A stretch of DNA of 64,000 nucleotides from Microbacterium sp. MYb72 (GTDB taxonomy: Bacteria > Actinomycetota > Actinomycetes > Actinomycetales > Microbacteriaceae). Shown piece by piece: positions 1 to 15,962 of the stretch (positions are counted from its first letter, which is position 1; every line of letters begins with the position of its first letter). Position numbers and translations under genes: made by a program. The notes beneath the pieces are model-generated. The model was not told the DNA's origin. It saw only the letters and a list, made by a program, of their open reading frames with translations, and did not search any database. The stretch covers positions 1 to 64,000 of the forward strand of contig NZ_PCOT01000003.1 of assembly GCF_002979415.1 (NCBI RefSeq), given 5' to 3'.

Positions 1-1183
1 CGCGGCGACGCGCTCGTCGAACGACATCAGCGTCGCCGCGACCGTCGCGGGCTACACGATCGCCGACGAACCGACCAGCGCCCTCGACGTGACGGTGCAG
101 CAGACGATCCTCGACCAGATCGGGGCGATGACGCGCGAGCTCGGCACCGCCGTGCTGCTCATCACGCACGACCTCGGCCTCGCGGCCGAGCGGGCGGAGC
201 GGGTCGTCGTGATGCACAGGGGCCGGGTCGTCGAGCAGGGTCCGGCGCGGCAGATCCTCGAGGATCCCCAGCATCCGTACACGCAGTCCCTGGTGAAGGC
301 CGCGCCCTCCGTGGCCGCGGCGCGGCTGCGGCCGGAGGCCTTCGTGTCCGCCGCGAAGGAGCGCGAGGAGGAGGCCGAGGCGGAATCCGCTCCCGTGGAC
401 AACATCGTCGAGATCGAGAACCTCACGAAGGTCTACCCCGTCCGCGGTCGGGGCGAGGACTTCGTGGCGGTGAACGACGTCTCGCTCGCGATCCCGCGGG
501 GGGAGACGGTCGCCATCGTGGGCGAGTCGGGGTCGGGCAAGACGACGACGGCGAGGATGCTGCTGAAGGTGATCGAGCCGACGAGCGGCCTGATCCGATT
601 CGAGGGAAAGGACGTGTCGTCTCTGAGCAAGGCGGAGACGCGCGACTTCCGCCAGCGGGTGCAGCCGATCTTCCAGGACCCGTACTCGAGCCTGAACCCG
701 ATGTTCACGATCGAGCGTCTGATCGCCGAGCCCCTCGACTTCTACCGGAGGGGCAGCGGCGCCGATCGCCGCAAGCGCGTCCGTCAGCTCCTCGACGACG
801 TGGCGCTGCCGCAGTCGATGCTGCGGCGGTACCCGTCGGAGCTCTCGGGCGGTCAGCGTCAACGCGTCGCGATCGCGAGGGCGCTCGCGCTCTCTCCGGA
901 TCTCATCGTGTGCGACGAGCCGGTGTCGGCGCTGGACGTGCTGGTGCAGGACCAGGTGCTCACGCTGCTGCGCGACCTCCAGAGCGAGTACGGCCTGAGC
1001 TATCTGTTCATCTCGCACGACCTCGCGGTGGTGCGGCTCATCAGCGACTACGTGTGCGTGATGAAGGACGGCTCGCTCGTGGAGGCGGCCTCCTCGGAGG
1101 AGATCTTCACCAACCCTCGCGATCCGTACACGCGGCGCCTGCTCGCGTCCATCCCGGGCAACGAGCTGAACATCGCGTCCTGA
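1..1183 (+). CDS. Dipeptide/oligopeptide ABC transporter, fused double ATPase (5' partial)
   Basis: ATP-hydrolysing subunit of a peptide/nickel-type importer. DppD-like and DppF-like domains are fused in one chain. The window cuts off the first domain: only its Walker B (ADEPTSALD, about base 61) and C-terminal part are present. The second domain is complete, with Walker A GESGSGKTT, signature LSGGQRQR and Walker B CDEPVSALD, and ends in an oligopeptide-transporter tail (NPRDPYTRRLLASIPG). The reading frame is open to the left edge. The last codons, G-N-E-L-N-I-A-S-stop, are repeated in altered form beyond the next gene (see the direct repeat). Substrate cannot be told from the ATPase alone. 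Confidence 0.93.
   Translation, partial: AATRSSNDISVAATVAGYTIADEPTSALDVTVQQTILDQIGAMTRELGTAVLLITHDLGLAAERAERVVVMHRGRVVEQGPARQILEDPQHPYTQSLVKAAPSVAAARLRPEAFVSAAKEREEEAEAESAPVDNIVEIENLTKVYPVRGRGEDFVAVNDVSLAIPRGETVAIVGESGSGKTTTARMLLKVIEPTSGLIRFEGKDVSSLSKAETRDFRQRVQPIFQDPYSSLNPMFTIERLIAEPLDFYRRGSGADRRKRVRQLLDDVALPQSMLRRYPSELSGGQRQRVAIARALALSPDLIVCDEPVSALDVLVQDQVLTLLRDLQSEYGLSYLFISHDLAVVRLISDYVCVMKDGSLVEAASSEEIFTNPRDPYTRRLLASIPGNELNIAS
1160..1183 (+). repeat. Left copy of 24-bp direct repeat flanking the NACHT gene
   Basis: The last 24 bases of the ABC ATPase gene, including its stop codon, match 5333-5356 at 22 of 24 positions. The two mismatches are at repeat positions 7 and 13. Both copies can be read as the same peptide end (N-E-L/V-N-I/L-A-S-stop), so the right copy looks like a leftover 3' end of the same gene on the far side of an inserted segment. 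Confidence 0.75.
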
Positions 1184-1335
1184 AGGGGCGCGGGCCGGTC
1201 CGGTCCGGTCCGACGATCCAACTGCAGCGGGCGACCTACGGCCGACAGAGCTCAGCCGGCGGCGTCGGCGAGTTCAGCGGATCGAATCGCAGGCGCAGTT
1301 TGACTACTGGGGGGATCACCGCCACGATCGGCAGT

Positions 1336-4300
1336 GTGACCTACGATCTGGATAATCTGGGCTGGAAAGAATTTGAGCACATGGTGCAGGCTCTGGCGAC
1401 CAAGGCAATCGGCCCGCGCGTCTCGTCGTTCGGTGCTGGGGCCGATGGTGGCCGAGAGGCGACCTGGGATGGCGAGGCAGCTTCCCTTGGGGTTGCACCT
1501 GATTGGACTGGCTTTGGGGTAGTACAAGCCAAGTATTCTGAGTTTCCGGCTGCCCCTGCCGCAAATTATGACTGGATTGAGAAGGCGCTTTCTAAAGAGT
1601 TGCGAGACTGGGCGAAAGAGGGAAACGCTCGAATTCGAAAGCCAGACTTCATGTTGTTTGCGACAAACGTTCGACTTTCTCCTTCCCCTGGTGGAGGAAA
1701 GGATGCTATCCGCGACTCTTTGACGGAGACGATCAAGGAATTGCAACTGCCGATAAGGGACTTTCGGGTTTGGGACTTTGATGACATCTCTAGGCTACTT
1801 GATGATTCGTCCGACATCCGCCGAAGGTATGCGGCCTTCGTCACAGCGGGAGACGTTTTATCACAGATGCTCGATGCTGCAAGTGCGAGTGATCGGGAGA
1901 CGTCAAGAGCGTTACGATCAGCGGCGGGGCGTTCGCTCATGGAGGACGCGCACATTGGTCTGACTCAAGCAGGTGCGATGGACGATACTCGAGTAACAAT
2001 TGCCGATGTCTTCGTTGACCTCCCATTCGAGGCCGCAGGGTTCGATTGGGATCTGAGTGAGTACGACGGAGAGGCAACGAACGTCGGCTCGCTGTGGAAT
2101 GAAGGGAGCGGCGTAGCCTCGGTCGATCCGGGTGCGGCAAGTTTCATCGTCGAGTCTCTTAACGTATCTCGCTCTGCGGGGACTGATCATAACCGACCGA
2201 TACACACTGTTCTCGTCGGTGGTCCTGGACAGGGGAAGAGCACCATTACACAGTGGCTGGCGCAACTTTACAGGGTCGCCTTTCTCTCGGGGAGTGAGCT
2301 CGAAAAGAACGGCGACATCGCGCCTCTGATCGCGGAGGTGCGGAGTCGGGCCACAGAGGTGGGGATGCCATCGCTGCGGTCGAGACGCTGGCCGACACGG
2401 GTTGTCTTGACAGAGTTCGCCGACTTTATCGCGGCGAATGACGGTGCATCACTTCTTCACTTTATCGCTGACCAAATCAACATCGGGAGCGCGGTTCATA
2501 TCGATACCATGGATCTCATTCGCTGGCTCGAGCGCTATCCATGGGTGGTTTTCATCGACGGGCTGGATGAGGTACCTGCGTCGAGCAACCGGGCGCAAGT
2601 CGTTCGTGCTATCAAGGAATTCCTCGTGGACGCATCAACAGTGGGGGGTGATGTCTCCATCGTTGCCACGACGAGACCTCAGGGCTACGCCAACGAGTTT
2701 CATGTCGACTCTTACGCTCACGTGCAGCTTGCGCCGCTCGACGTCACGACCGCACTCAAATGTGCTCACGCGCTGCTCGAAGTGCGATTTGTCGGAGCCC
2801 ACGCAACTGTGGCTCGTGTGATGAGTCGTCTTGAGAAGGCATCGGAGGACGACAGCACCTTGAGGTTGTTCACGTCGCCGCTTCAGGTGACCATTCTGAC
2901 CATTCTGCTCGAAAAGCTGGGTAAGGCTCCCGGAGATCGTTGGAGACTGTTCTCCGCGTACTACGACATCATCCTTAGTCGCGAGCAGGAGAAGTCCGGT
3001 GGGCTGAGCGAACTCTTGCAGCGCTACGAGTCGGACATCGCGGCCATTCACCGAATAGTCGGATACGAATTGCAGCAGCGTAGCTCGGAACCCGGCGAAA
3101 CATCATCCGCCTTGACTAGGACCGAATTTGAAACCATTGCGCGAGACCGATTCGCCGCGCAAGGGCACGACGAGGTTGCGGTTAACGCGCTGATGTCCGA
3201 CTTTACTCAGTTGGTCACTGATCGTCTTGTCTTCTTGACTTACGGAACGGCGGATAAGTTAGGTTTCGAACTTCGCAGTCTTCAGGAGTTCATGGCTGCG
3301 GAACACGTGATAAATTTCGCCGAAGCTTCAGTCCCTGAAGCGCTCCACAAGCTTGCCAGCAGCTCACATTGGCGCAACGTGGTGCTCTTCGCCGTGGGTG
3401 GAATATTCGCCAAGAAGGAGCATCTACGAGCCGAGGTAACCCTGCTCTGTGCCACTTTGAATCGCGAAAGCGAAGTGGAAACCGGCGTTCTGGTCGGAGC
3501 GGATCTGGCCGCCGATATCCTTGCGGATGGGAGTTGCGCGTCTATCCCAAAGTACGCCCGAGATCTTGCAGACACCGCGGCCGAGATTGTTTCCGCGCGG
3601 GCTGGGCAAAGGTTAAGGAAGCTCGCGGTACTGCGCGATACTTATTCCGAACAGGTGGTTAGAGACCGCGCAAGATCGATGACTCCGACAGATAGGCGCA
3701 CTTGGTTGAACCGCGCTTTATTGCTTTCCCTTCTTGAAGAGGAGCGCGCTGACAGCGGCGAATACCTAGTCAATCTTGTGGGTCAAGCAAGTCCCGAGCT
3801 AGTGCGGGATCTGATCTACTACTCGTGGGTCGAAGGGAACTCCCGAATTGCCGAAGTCTGTAGCCCCTTCATCTGGGATGAAGCGCCATGGGACCTGCTA
3901 AGCATAAACGGTCATGGCTCGTATCGTCGAGTTGGATCGGCCCAAGATGATCAGCGCCCGCTTTGGGTTCAGCACTTCAGTGCCCTGACTTCGTATCGCA
4001 GCGGGGTGTGGCGCGAAGAACTGCAAAGCAGCGCAATCACGTTTTCCTTGACACCGCTCGGATCCGAGGCCGACGCATGGCGCTGGATCGAACAGACATG
4101 TCCACAGTCGGTGCCCGAGCTTCGTGCGATCGCATCGTTTGCGCTTCGGCCCAGTCAGTCCACGCTCTCAACGGCGCTACGTCTCCTGGCTTTGGTGGAT
4201 GAAGAGCTCATTGTGAACTTTCGAGGAATGCCTTGGGTGCTCAGCGCTTGCATTCGCTTTGCGAAGTCGCGCTCGGGTGAAGACAGCGGGCCCGGAGGTG

Positions 4301-5280
4301 ATTGGGCCGGGACCCTCAATTCGCTGTCGGAACTGGCGGAAGTGGGGGGACTCGGGTCATTCGAAGACTGGGTCGCTGCTGAGTCGGTGACTCCGCCCCA
4401 AAGTCCGCTAGAGCTGGGCCACATCGAGCAGTGGGCAGCTTCAGAGAGGCGCGACAGGCCGTTCGACGGCAAGTGTGCAATCACAGGCGTTCCTGTGGTT
4501 GGAACCGGGTTCCAGTTTCAAGGCGAGATTCGGTCGAGCGTGGAGCCAAATGCTGGATGGGCCAAACTCAAGCTGCTTGCGACAGCAGTGACGGAGACGA
4601 GTTCGGACAGTGAGCGGCTCTCTCCTGACGTCCGGCATCTCTTCGAGTTCATCTTGTCTCAGTATCTGCGAGGCATGTCGGAGGAAGAGGGTCTCGATGA
4701 ACTCGGCAGCGCGTCTCTAGAATGGCTACTGCGATCACTCGTGGCGCAGCCTGAAAGCGTGCACCGCTGGGCGATTTGGCTCGCTAAGTGTTTCCGCTTG
4801 CGTGGCGTCACTCCGGCCGATCTAGATGCGATCCACAATCTGGGGTTGTCTCGGTGGGCTATCGGACGCGACTCGCGTGCCGAACTTCCAGTGCTTGAGC
4901 TACTCAGAATCTTCGAGAGTAGCCCTAGACATTGGGGGATCTTGCGGCTCGTTGCGCTGCACGACCCGCTTGCCGCACTTGGCGCAGCGAGTCTGTTGAC
5001 TTCAGTGTCTGATGAAGAGCCGAGAGCAGTTGAACTTAGAACTGCGTTCTCGATCGCACAAGCACTCGACAGTCGCGACAGTGCGAGGGGTGGTCTGGAC
5101 GCGGTGTTGAGCAAGGTCATGGGTGAGAGCAGTGGCTTCGACTTCGCTTGGTTGAGTCAGCAGATCAAGGTGAATCACAGATCGCCCGGGTTCCTGGCGG
5201 TGGCGACAGCGGCGTCTGATTACGCTCCGTGGCGTGCAACGGATCTGGACGATCTCTTGTGGTCAAGCGCCCTGGCATAA
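1336..5280 (+). CDS. Mrr-like nuclease / NACHT STAND NTPase, putative anti-phage protein
   Basis: Large protein of about 1314 residues. The N-terminus is a PD-(D/E)xK nuclease of Mrr type: D37 in GADGGRE and Q64-A-K66 in VVQAKYS. A NACHT NTPase follows, with P-loop GGPGQGKS at 295-302, Walker B VVFIDGLDEVP near 404-414, and the downstream SLQEFMAAEH signature common in bacterial NACHT proteins. A long helical C-terminus probably senses the trigger. Known bacterial NACHT/Avs proteins detect phage components and activate an N-terminal effector; here that would be DNA cleavage (inference). No clear ribosome-binding site decides the start. GTG 1336 keeps the conserved LGWKEFEHMVQAL segment; TTG 1300 and ATG 1381 are alternatives. 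Base composition is visibly less GC-rich than its neighbours, and it stands alone between repeats, so transfer is likely. Confidence 0.85.
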   Translation: MTYDLDNLGWKEFEHMVQALATKAIGPRVSSFGAGADGGREATWDGEAASLGVAPDWTGFGVVQAKYSEFPAAPAANYDWIEKALSKELRDWAKEGNARIRKPDFMLFATNVRLSPSPGGGKDAIRDSLTETIKELQLPIRDFRVWDFDDISRLLDDSSDIRRRYAAFVTAGDVLSQMLDAASASDRETSRALRSAAGRSLMEDAHIGLTQAGAMDDTRVTIADVFVDLPFEAAGFDWDLSEYDGEATNVGSLWNEGSGVASVDPGAASFIVESLNVSRSAGTDHNRPIHTVLVGGPGQGKSTITQWLAQLYRVAFLSGSELEKNGDIAPLIAEVRSRATEVGMPSLRSRRWPTRVVLTEFADFIAANDGASLLHFIADQINIGSAVHIDTMDLIRWLERYPWVVFIDGLDEVPASSNRAQVVRAIKEFLVDASTVGGDVSIVATTRPQGYANEFHVDSYAHVQLAPLDVTTALKCAHALLEVRFVGAHATVARVMSRLEKASEDDSTLRLFTSPLQVTILTILLEKLGKAPGDRWRLFSAYYDIILSREQEKSGGLSELLQRYESDIAAIHRIVGYELQQRSSEPGETSSALTRTEFETIARDRFAAQGHDEVAVNALMSDFTQLVTDRLVFLTYGTADKLGFELRSLQEFMAAEHVINFAEASVPEALHKLASSSHWRNVVLFAVGGIFAKKEHLRAEVTLLCATLNRESEVETGVLVGADLAADILADGSCASIPKYARDLADTAAEIVSARAGQRLRKLAVLRDTYSEQVVRDRARSMTPTDRRTWLNRALLLSLLEEERADSGEYLVNLVGQASPELVRDLIYYSWVEGNSRIAEVCSPFIWDEAPWDLLSINGHGSYRRVGSAQDDQRPLWVQHFSALTSYRSGVWREELQSSAITFSLTPLGSEADAWRWIEQTCPQSVPELRAIASFALRPSQSTLSTALRLLALVDEELIVNFRGMPWVLSACIRFAKSRSGEDSGPGGDWAGTLNSLSELAEVGGLGSFEDWVAAESVTPPQSPLELGHIEQWAASERRDRPFDGKCAITGVPVVGTGFQFQGEIRSSVEPNAGWAKLKLLATAVTETSSDSERLSPDVRHLFEFILSQYLRGMSEEEGLDELGSASLEWLLRSLVAQPESVHRWAIWLAKCFRLRGVTPADLDAIHNLGLSRWAIGRDSRAELPVLELLRIFESSPRHWGILRLVALHDPLAALGAASLLTSVSDEEPRAVELRTAFSIAQALDSRDSARGGLDAVLSKVMGESSGFDFAWLSQQIKVNHRSPGFLAVATAASDYAPWRATDLDDLLWSSALA

Positions 5281-5332
5281 CGCGGGATTCGGAGTTCGTT
5301 CCTTCGGTCGGCTCTGCTTGATCCGGGGGGGG

Positions 5333-5356
5333 AACGAGGTGAACCTCGCGTCCTGA
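5333..5356 (+). repeat. Right copy of 24-bp direct repeat (remnant 3' end of ABC ATPase gene)
   Basis: Matches 1160-1183 at 22 of 24 bases. Read in frame from about 5309 it gives R-L-C-L-I-R-G-G-N-E-V-N-L-A-S-stop, against R-L-L-A-S-I-P-G-N-E-L-N-I-A-S-stop at the intact gene end. The remaining sequence between 5281 and 5460 holds only this remnant and a hairpin. Confidence 0.7.
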
Positions 5357-5374
5357 CGCCCCCCGGTCGAAACT

Positions 5375-5420
5375 CTCTTGCTGGGGTCTGCCGGTGCACT
5401 GGCGGACCCCAGCGGAAGAG
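5375..5420. terminator. Long inverted repeat, possible bidirectional terminator
   Basis: CTGGGGTC (5381-5388) pairs with GACCCCAG (5405-5412), and the arms continue inward with only wobble interruptions. CTCTT (5375-5379) pairs with AAGAG (5416-5420) outside a small internal loop. No T-run follows. It lies between the NACHT/remnant region and the next promoter. Confidence 0.45.
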
Positions 5421-5460
5421 GCTGACCCGGATGTCGGATCCTGTGGATAGGCTGAGCGGC

Positions 5461-6069
5461 ATGCGCACCCAGCTCCGTTCCGCCGCCGTCCTGCTCGCCG
5501 CGTCGCTCGCGCTCACGGGGTGCTCGTCGGCCATCCCCGCCCCTGCGGGTTCTGACAAGCCGTCGGCGTCGGCATCCGAGTCCTCGGGCTCAGGGGCCTC
5601 CGAGCTGAGCGCCACGCCGTCGACCGGCCCCGTCATCACGGGATCCGCGTACACGTTCAACGCCCCTGAGGGGTGGTCGGTGCCCACGCAGGAGATCCCC
5701 AACTTCACGCCGGACAGCATCGTCGCCGACGTGGCGGATGCCGACGGCTTCGCCGACAACATGAACGTCGTGAAGTCGCCGGCCGGTGTGGTCACCGCCG
5801 ACCAGGTCGAGTCCGCGGGCGTCGCCGAGCTGAAGGCGGCGGGCGCATCGAACGTGACGGTGAACCCCCGTCAGACCATCGCGGGCTCCGAGGCCGCGCA
5901 CCTGTCGGCGGAGATGTCCGGCGGCGGCGTGACCGCAGCCATGGAGCAGTACTACCTGAGCAACGACGAGGCGACCTTCGTCGTCACGTTCTCGTTCAAC
6001 AGCACGGTCGCCCAGGCCGATCGGGTCGCGCTCGCCGAGTCGGTGCTCGCCTCGTGGAAGTGGTCCTGA
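5461..6069 (+). CDS. Secreted lipoprotein of unknown function
   Basis: 202 residues. The N-terminus is a lipoprotein signal with lipobox LALTGC (Cys21), then a Ser/Ala/Gly-rich linker and a globular domain. The region from about residue 55 (YTFNAPEGWSVP, later MEQYYL and ATFVVTFSFN) has the look of small lipoproteins related to the PsbP/LpqN group, but I cannot name the family with certainty. ATG 5461 is chosen because the signal peptide starts there and a -10-like TAGGCT ends 7 bases upstream, which fits leaderless transcription. An ATG at 5431 would only add residues before the signal peptide. No operon partner; rpoB follows after its own promoter. Confidence 0.75.
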   Translation: MRTQLRSAAVLLAASLALTGCSSAIPAPAGSDKPSASASESSGSGASELSATPSTGPVITGSAYTFNAPEGWSVPTQEIPNFTPDSIVADVADADGFADNMNVVKSPAGVVTADQVESAGVAELKAAGASNVTVNPRQTIAGSEAAHLSAEMSGGGVTAAMEQYYLSNDEATFVVTFSFNSTVAQADRVALAESVLASWKWS

Positions 6070-6133
6070 CCCTCGCCTGAGCAGGGGAGCGGATGCCAAT
6101 ACCGCAGCATCCTGAATTGGTCAAGGATTTGAC

Positions 6134-6162
6134 TTGCCATGTCGTGGAATCGCACGTATAGT
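6134..6162 (+). promoter_or_regulatory. Probable rpoB promoter
   Basis: TTGCCA (6134-6139) and TATAGT (6157-6162) are separated by 17 bases, a good sigma-70-type promoter about 125 bases upstream of rpoB. The rest of 6070-6287 is leader. It also contains a small inverted repeat GGATGC/GCATCC (6091-6112) just after the lipoprotein gene, a possible weak terminator. Confidence 0.6.
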
Positions 6163-6287
6163 TGGTAGTTGCGCTCGCTTCTCCGTGCCCTCATATGGTG
6201 GTCGGCATTCGTTGAGCTTCAGAGCGCGAACTCCACCTGACGACAAAGGAATCGAGAAGCCCTGCGGGGCTCACGGAGGTTATTCCC

Positions 6288-9788
<3,501 letters not shown>

Positions 9789-9794
9789 GGTTCT

Positions 9795-9830
9795 GGCCGC
9801 TGCCCTGAGCGTCACGCCAGGGCAGCGGCC
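9795..9830 (+). terminator. Hairpin between rpoB and rpoC
   Basis: A perfect 13-bp stem: GGCCGCTGCCCTG (9795-9807) pairs with 9818-9830 around a 10-base loop. There is no T-run, so it could be an attenuator, an RNA-processing or mRNA-stability element rather than a full terminator. It begins 7 bases after the rpoB stop codon and ends 44 bases before rpoC. Confidence 0.55.
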
Positions 9831-9874
9831 CACCTCCCCGATTTCTTCAGAAGAATTCCTACACAGGAGAATTT

Positions 9875-13750
<3,876 letters not shown>

Positions 13751-13845
13751 TTGAGGCGAGAGCCGGCGAGCTTGCTCGTCCGGCCGAGCCGATTGAGGTT
13801 GTCGAGCGACGGAGTCGCGAAGCAACTGACGTGCTGAGTGAGTGA

Positions 13846-13880
13846 GAAGGCCCCGGGCGATTCGCCCGGGGCCTTCTTCG
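13846..13880 (+). terminator. Rho-independent terminator after rpoC
   Basis: GAAGGCCCCGGGC (13846-13858) pairs with GCCCGGGGCCTTC (13864-13876) around a short loop and is followed by TTC-rich sequence. It sits 95 bases after the rpoC stop. The remainder of 13751-14036 shows only an imperfect GAGCGACGGAGTCGC-type short repeat and no gene. Confidence 0.8.
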
Positions 13881-14036
13881 TGCTCTGAGTCGCACCGTGA
13901 GGGGCCGAGAATCGTCGCCTCACGTGCCCCCGATCCGGCTTTCTCTGACTCCTCAGGGCGGATCGGCCGCGCGAGCGCGAGCGGCGCGGGAGATCGACCG
14001 GCGCTGGAGCAGGCGACGGGCGGAAGCGAGCGGGAC

Positions 14037-14633
14037 TCAGTCGAAGAGCTTCGCGATGATGCTGGACGTGTAGCCGCTGGGAGCGAGGTTCGAGTACCGG
14101 GTGTCGATGAGCACGTCGTCGCGCCAGAACAGCGTGCGACCGTCGGTGACCGGGTACTGCGCGTTGGGCCAGGTCTTCTCACAGCGGGTGCCGTCGTCGG
14201 GCGTGAAGCAGCTGAAGCCCTCGTCGGACACGAGGCCGTTGAGCAGGTCGAGCGCGGGGCCGCGGTTCATGCGGGAGATCGTGGTGACCAGGCTCGTCGT
14301 GTCGGCGCCCGGGTCGGCCCAGATGCAGGTGAGGGTGCCGTTGGATCCGACGCCGGACGGGCCGAACGCCGCGTCGTTGAGCGGCACGCCGTCGAGCTGG
14401 GCGAGCACGTCCGCCGACAGGATCGCCCGGCAGTCGGTGGGCAGGGCGACGGATTTCGTCGTCGCGGTCGGGGAGGGGGATGCCGTGGGCGACGGCTTTC
14501 CGGACTCCTCTGCGGAGGAGGACGGCTTCGGGCTGCCGCTCGCTCCGCCGCCGCTGGACGCCGCGGGTCCGCATCCGGCGAGGACGGAGATGAAGAGCAG
14601 CGCGGCGGCTCCTGCGGCGATTCGAGCGTTCAT
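14037..14633 (-). CDS. Putative lipoprotein of unknown function
   Basis: 198 residues. Signal peptide with lipobox SVLAGC (Cys21), then a Ser/Pro/Gly-rich linker to about residue 55, then a domain with conserved-looking Cys (DCRAIL, TCIWADPG, FSCFTPDDGTRCEKTW) that may form disulphides outside the membrane. I do not recognise the family. On its own strand TACGGT lies exactly 6 bases upstream of the ATG, so it is probably leaderless. It is divergent from the sugar kinase and convergent with rpoC. Confidence 0.7.
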   Translation of the reverse strand: MNARIAAGAAALLFISVLAGCGPAASSGGGASGSPKPSSSAEESGKPSPTASPSPTATTKSVALPTDCRAILSADVLAQLDGVPLNDAAFGPSGVGSNGTLTCIWADPGADTTSLVTTISRMNRGPALDLLNGLVSDEGFSCFTPDDGTRCEKTWPNAQYPVTDGRTLFWRDDVLIDTRYSNLAPSGYTSSIIAKLFD

Positions 14634-14716
14634 GCGCTCACCGTACCGTCAGGAGTCGCCGGAGCGATACGGGACACAGCGTGTGCGTCGGAGGACGGCG
14701 CGGTAATGTCGGCGGG

Positions 14717-15634
14717 ATGAGCACTGATTCTGCGGCTGAAGGACGCGTCGTCGTCATCGGCGATGCGCTGATCGACGAGATCCGCGATGGCGGCAACGTC
14801 CGCGAACTGGTCGGAGGGGCCGCGTTGAACGTGGCGGTGGGGCTGCGCCGGTTGGGGGTGCCGACGACGCTGATCGCGATGGTCGGCGATGACGAGCCGG
14901 GAGCGCATATCCGCGAGTACCTCGCCGACCACGACGTGCGACTGATCGCGAGCACCGCGCCGCACGGGTCCTCCCGGGCGATCGTCACCCGCTCGGCTGA
15001 GGGCGAACCGCAGTACGTCTTCAACGAGGCGGCGCAGCAGCGCAGCATCCGTTACTCCGACGAGGCCAGGGAGGCGATCTCCCAGGCCGATCTCGTGGTG
15101 GTCAGCTGCTTCCCGTTCGACGTGCCGGCGGAGACCGACGCGTTCGTGGAGGCGGTCACGGGCGCGCGTCTCGCCGTCGACCCGAACCCCCGAGCGGGCA
15201 TGCTGAGCGACCGGGACGAGTTCGTGCGCGGATTCGAGCGCGTCGCCGCCGACGCCGCGATCGTGAAGGTCGGGGCGGATGACGCAGCCCTGCTGTACGA
15301 CGGCGACCTCGATGCGCTGCGTGCGAGACTGCGAGGTCTCGGCACGCGGGCGGTGCTCGCGACGGCGGGGTCTCAGGGCGCGGTGATCGAGTCGGATGCC
15401 GGCGTCGTCAGCGCCCCGATCTCGACGCTACCCGGTCGGGTCGTCGACACCGTGGGGGCGGGCGATGCCACCCTCGCCGCAGTGGCCGCTGGTCTCGTGG
15501 CGGGAGAATCCGACTGGGCTGCGCTGCTGCGCAGAGCGATGGACGTGGCCGCTGCGACCTGCCGCATGGAGGGCGGGCTGCTGCGCACTCCGGAGTCTCT
15601 GGGCGACGCCGACCGCGGCGTGTACGGGAGCTGA
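14717..15634 (+). CDS. PfkB-family carbohydrate kinase
   Basis: 305 residues, ribokinase/fructokinase fold. It phosphorylates a sugar or nucleoside with ATP; the substrate is not decided by the sequence. Visible features are the N-terminal substrate segment (GDALIDEI, then VGGAALNVAVGLRRLG) and the C-terminal PfkB signature DTVGAGDATLAAVAAGL, whose last Asp is the catalytic base. ATG 14717 is preferred over upstream candidates because the protein homology begins there and TAATGT (14704-14709) sits 7 bases upstream, typical of leaderless starts here. It stands alone. Confidence 0.88.
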   Translation: MSTDSAAEGRVVVIGDALIDEIRDGGNVRELVGGAALNVAVGLRRLGVPTTLIAMVGDDEPGAHIREYLADHDVRLIASTAPHGSSRAIVTRSAEGEPQYVFNEAAQQRSIRYSDEAREAISQADLVVVSCFPFDVPAETDAFVEAVTGARLAVDPNPRAGMLSDRDEFVRGFERVAADAAIVKVGADDAALLYDGDLDALRARLRGLGTRAVLATAGSQGAVIESDAGVVSAPISTLPGRVVDTVGAGDATLAAVAAGLVAGESDWAALLRRAMDVAAATCRMEGGLLRTPESLGDADRGVYGS

Positions 15635-15753
15635 AGCGCCGGCTCGGACGACCGGGGACCTGCCTCGATTCTCGATTTCTCTCCCCACGTTCCGACCGGT
15701 ATGATTGACACTCGTGCCCCCGGTTGGCTGTCGAAGTTGGACGGGTGCGCAAT

Positions 15754-15838
15754 GGCGAGTTACCCAAGCGGCCAAAGGGATCTGACTGTAAATCAGACTG
15801 CACTGCATTCGGGGGTTCGAATCCCTCACTCGCCACCA
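15754..15838 (+). tRNA. tRNA-Tyr (anticodon GTA)
   Basis: Acceptor stem GGCGAGT (15754-15760) pairs with ACTCGCC (15828-15834). Discriminator A and an encoded CCA end at 15838. Anticodon GTA is at 15788-15790, and the extended variable arm is as expected for the Tyr class. A -10-like TATGAT lies at 15700-15705. Confidence 0.95.
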
Positions 15839-15962
15839 CATGAAGGGCCTCGCGAAGCGGGGCCCTTCATTCATGCGTAGGGCGGACCGAGCAGCGAGCT
15901 ATCCCGCATCGCCCCCACCCTCACCGCGCGGCGCCCCGCCGGGGAGCGCCGCACGGGATCAC

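Noticed and set aside
1..60. Unusual residues just before Walker B of the first ABC ATPase domain, as if frameshifted or chimeric
   Set aside because: The signature motif would lie just outside the window, so too little sequence is available to call a defect.
910..1335. N-terminal extension of the NACHT frame into the ABC ATPase gene
   Set aside because: This part is the shadow of the ABC gene in another frame (Arg/Ala/Gly-rich); nuclease homology begins only after 1336.
6129..6162. TTGACT as -35 of the rpoB promoter
   Set aside because: It is 22 bases from TATAGT; the overlapping TTGCCA gives the normal 17-base spacing.
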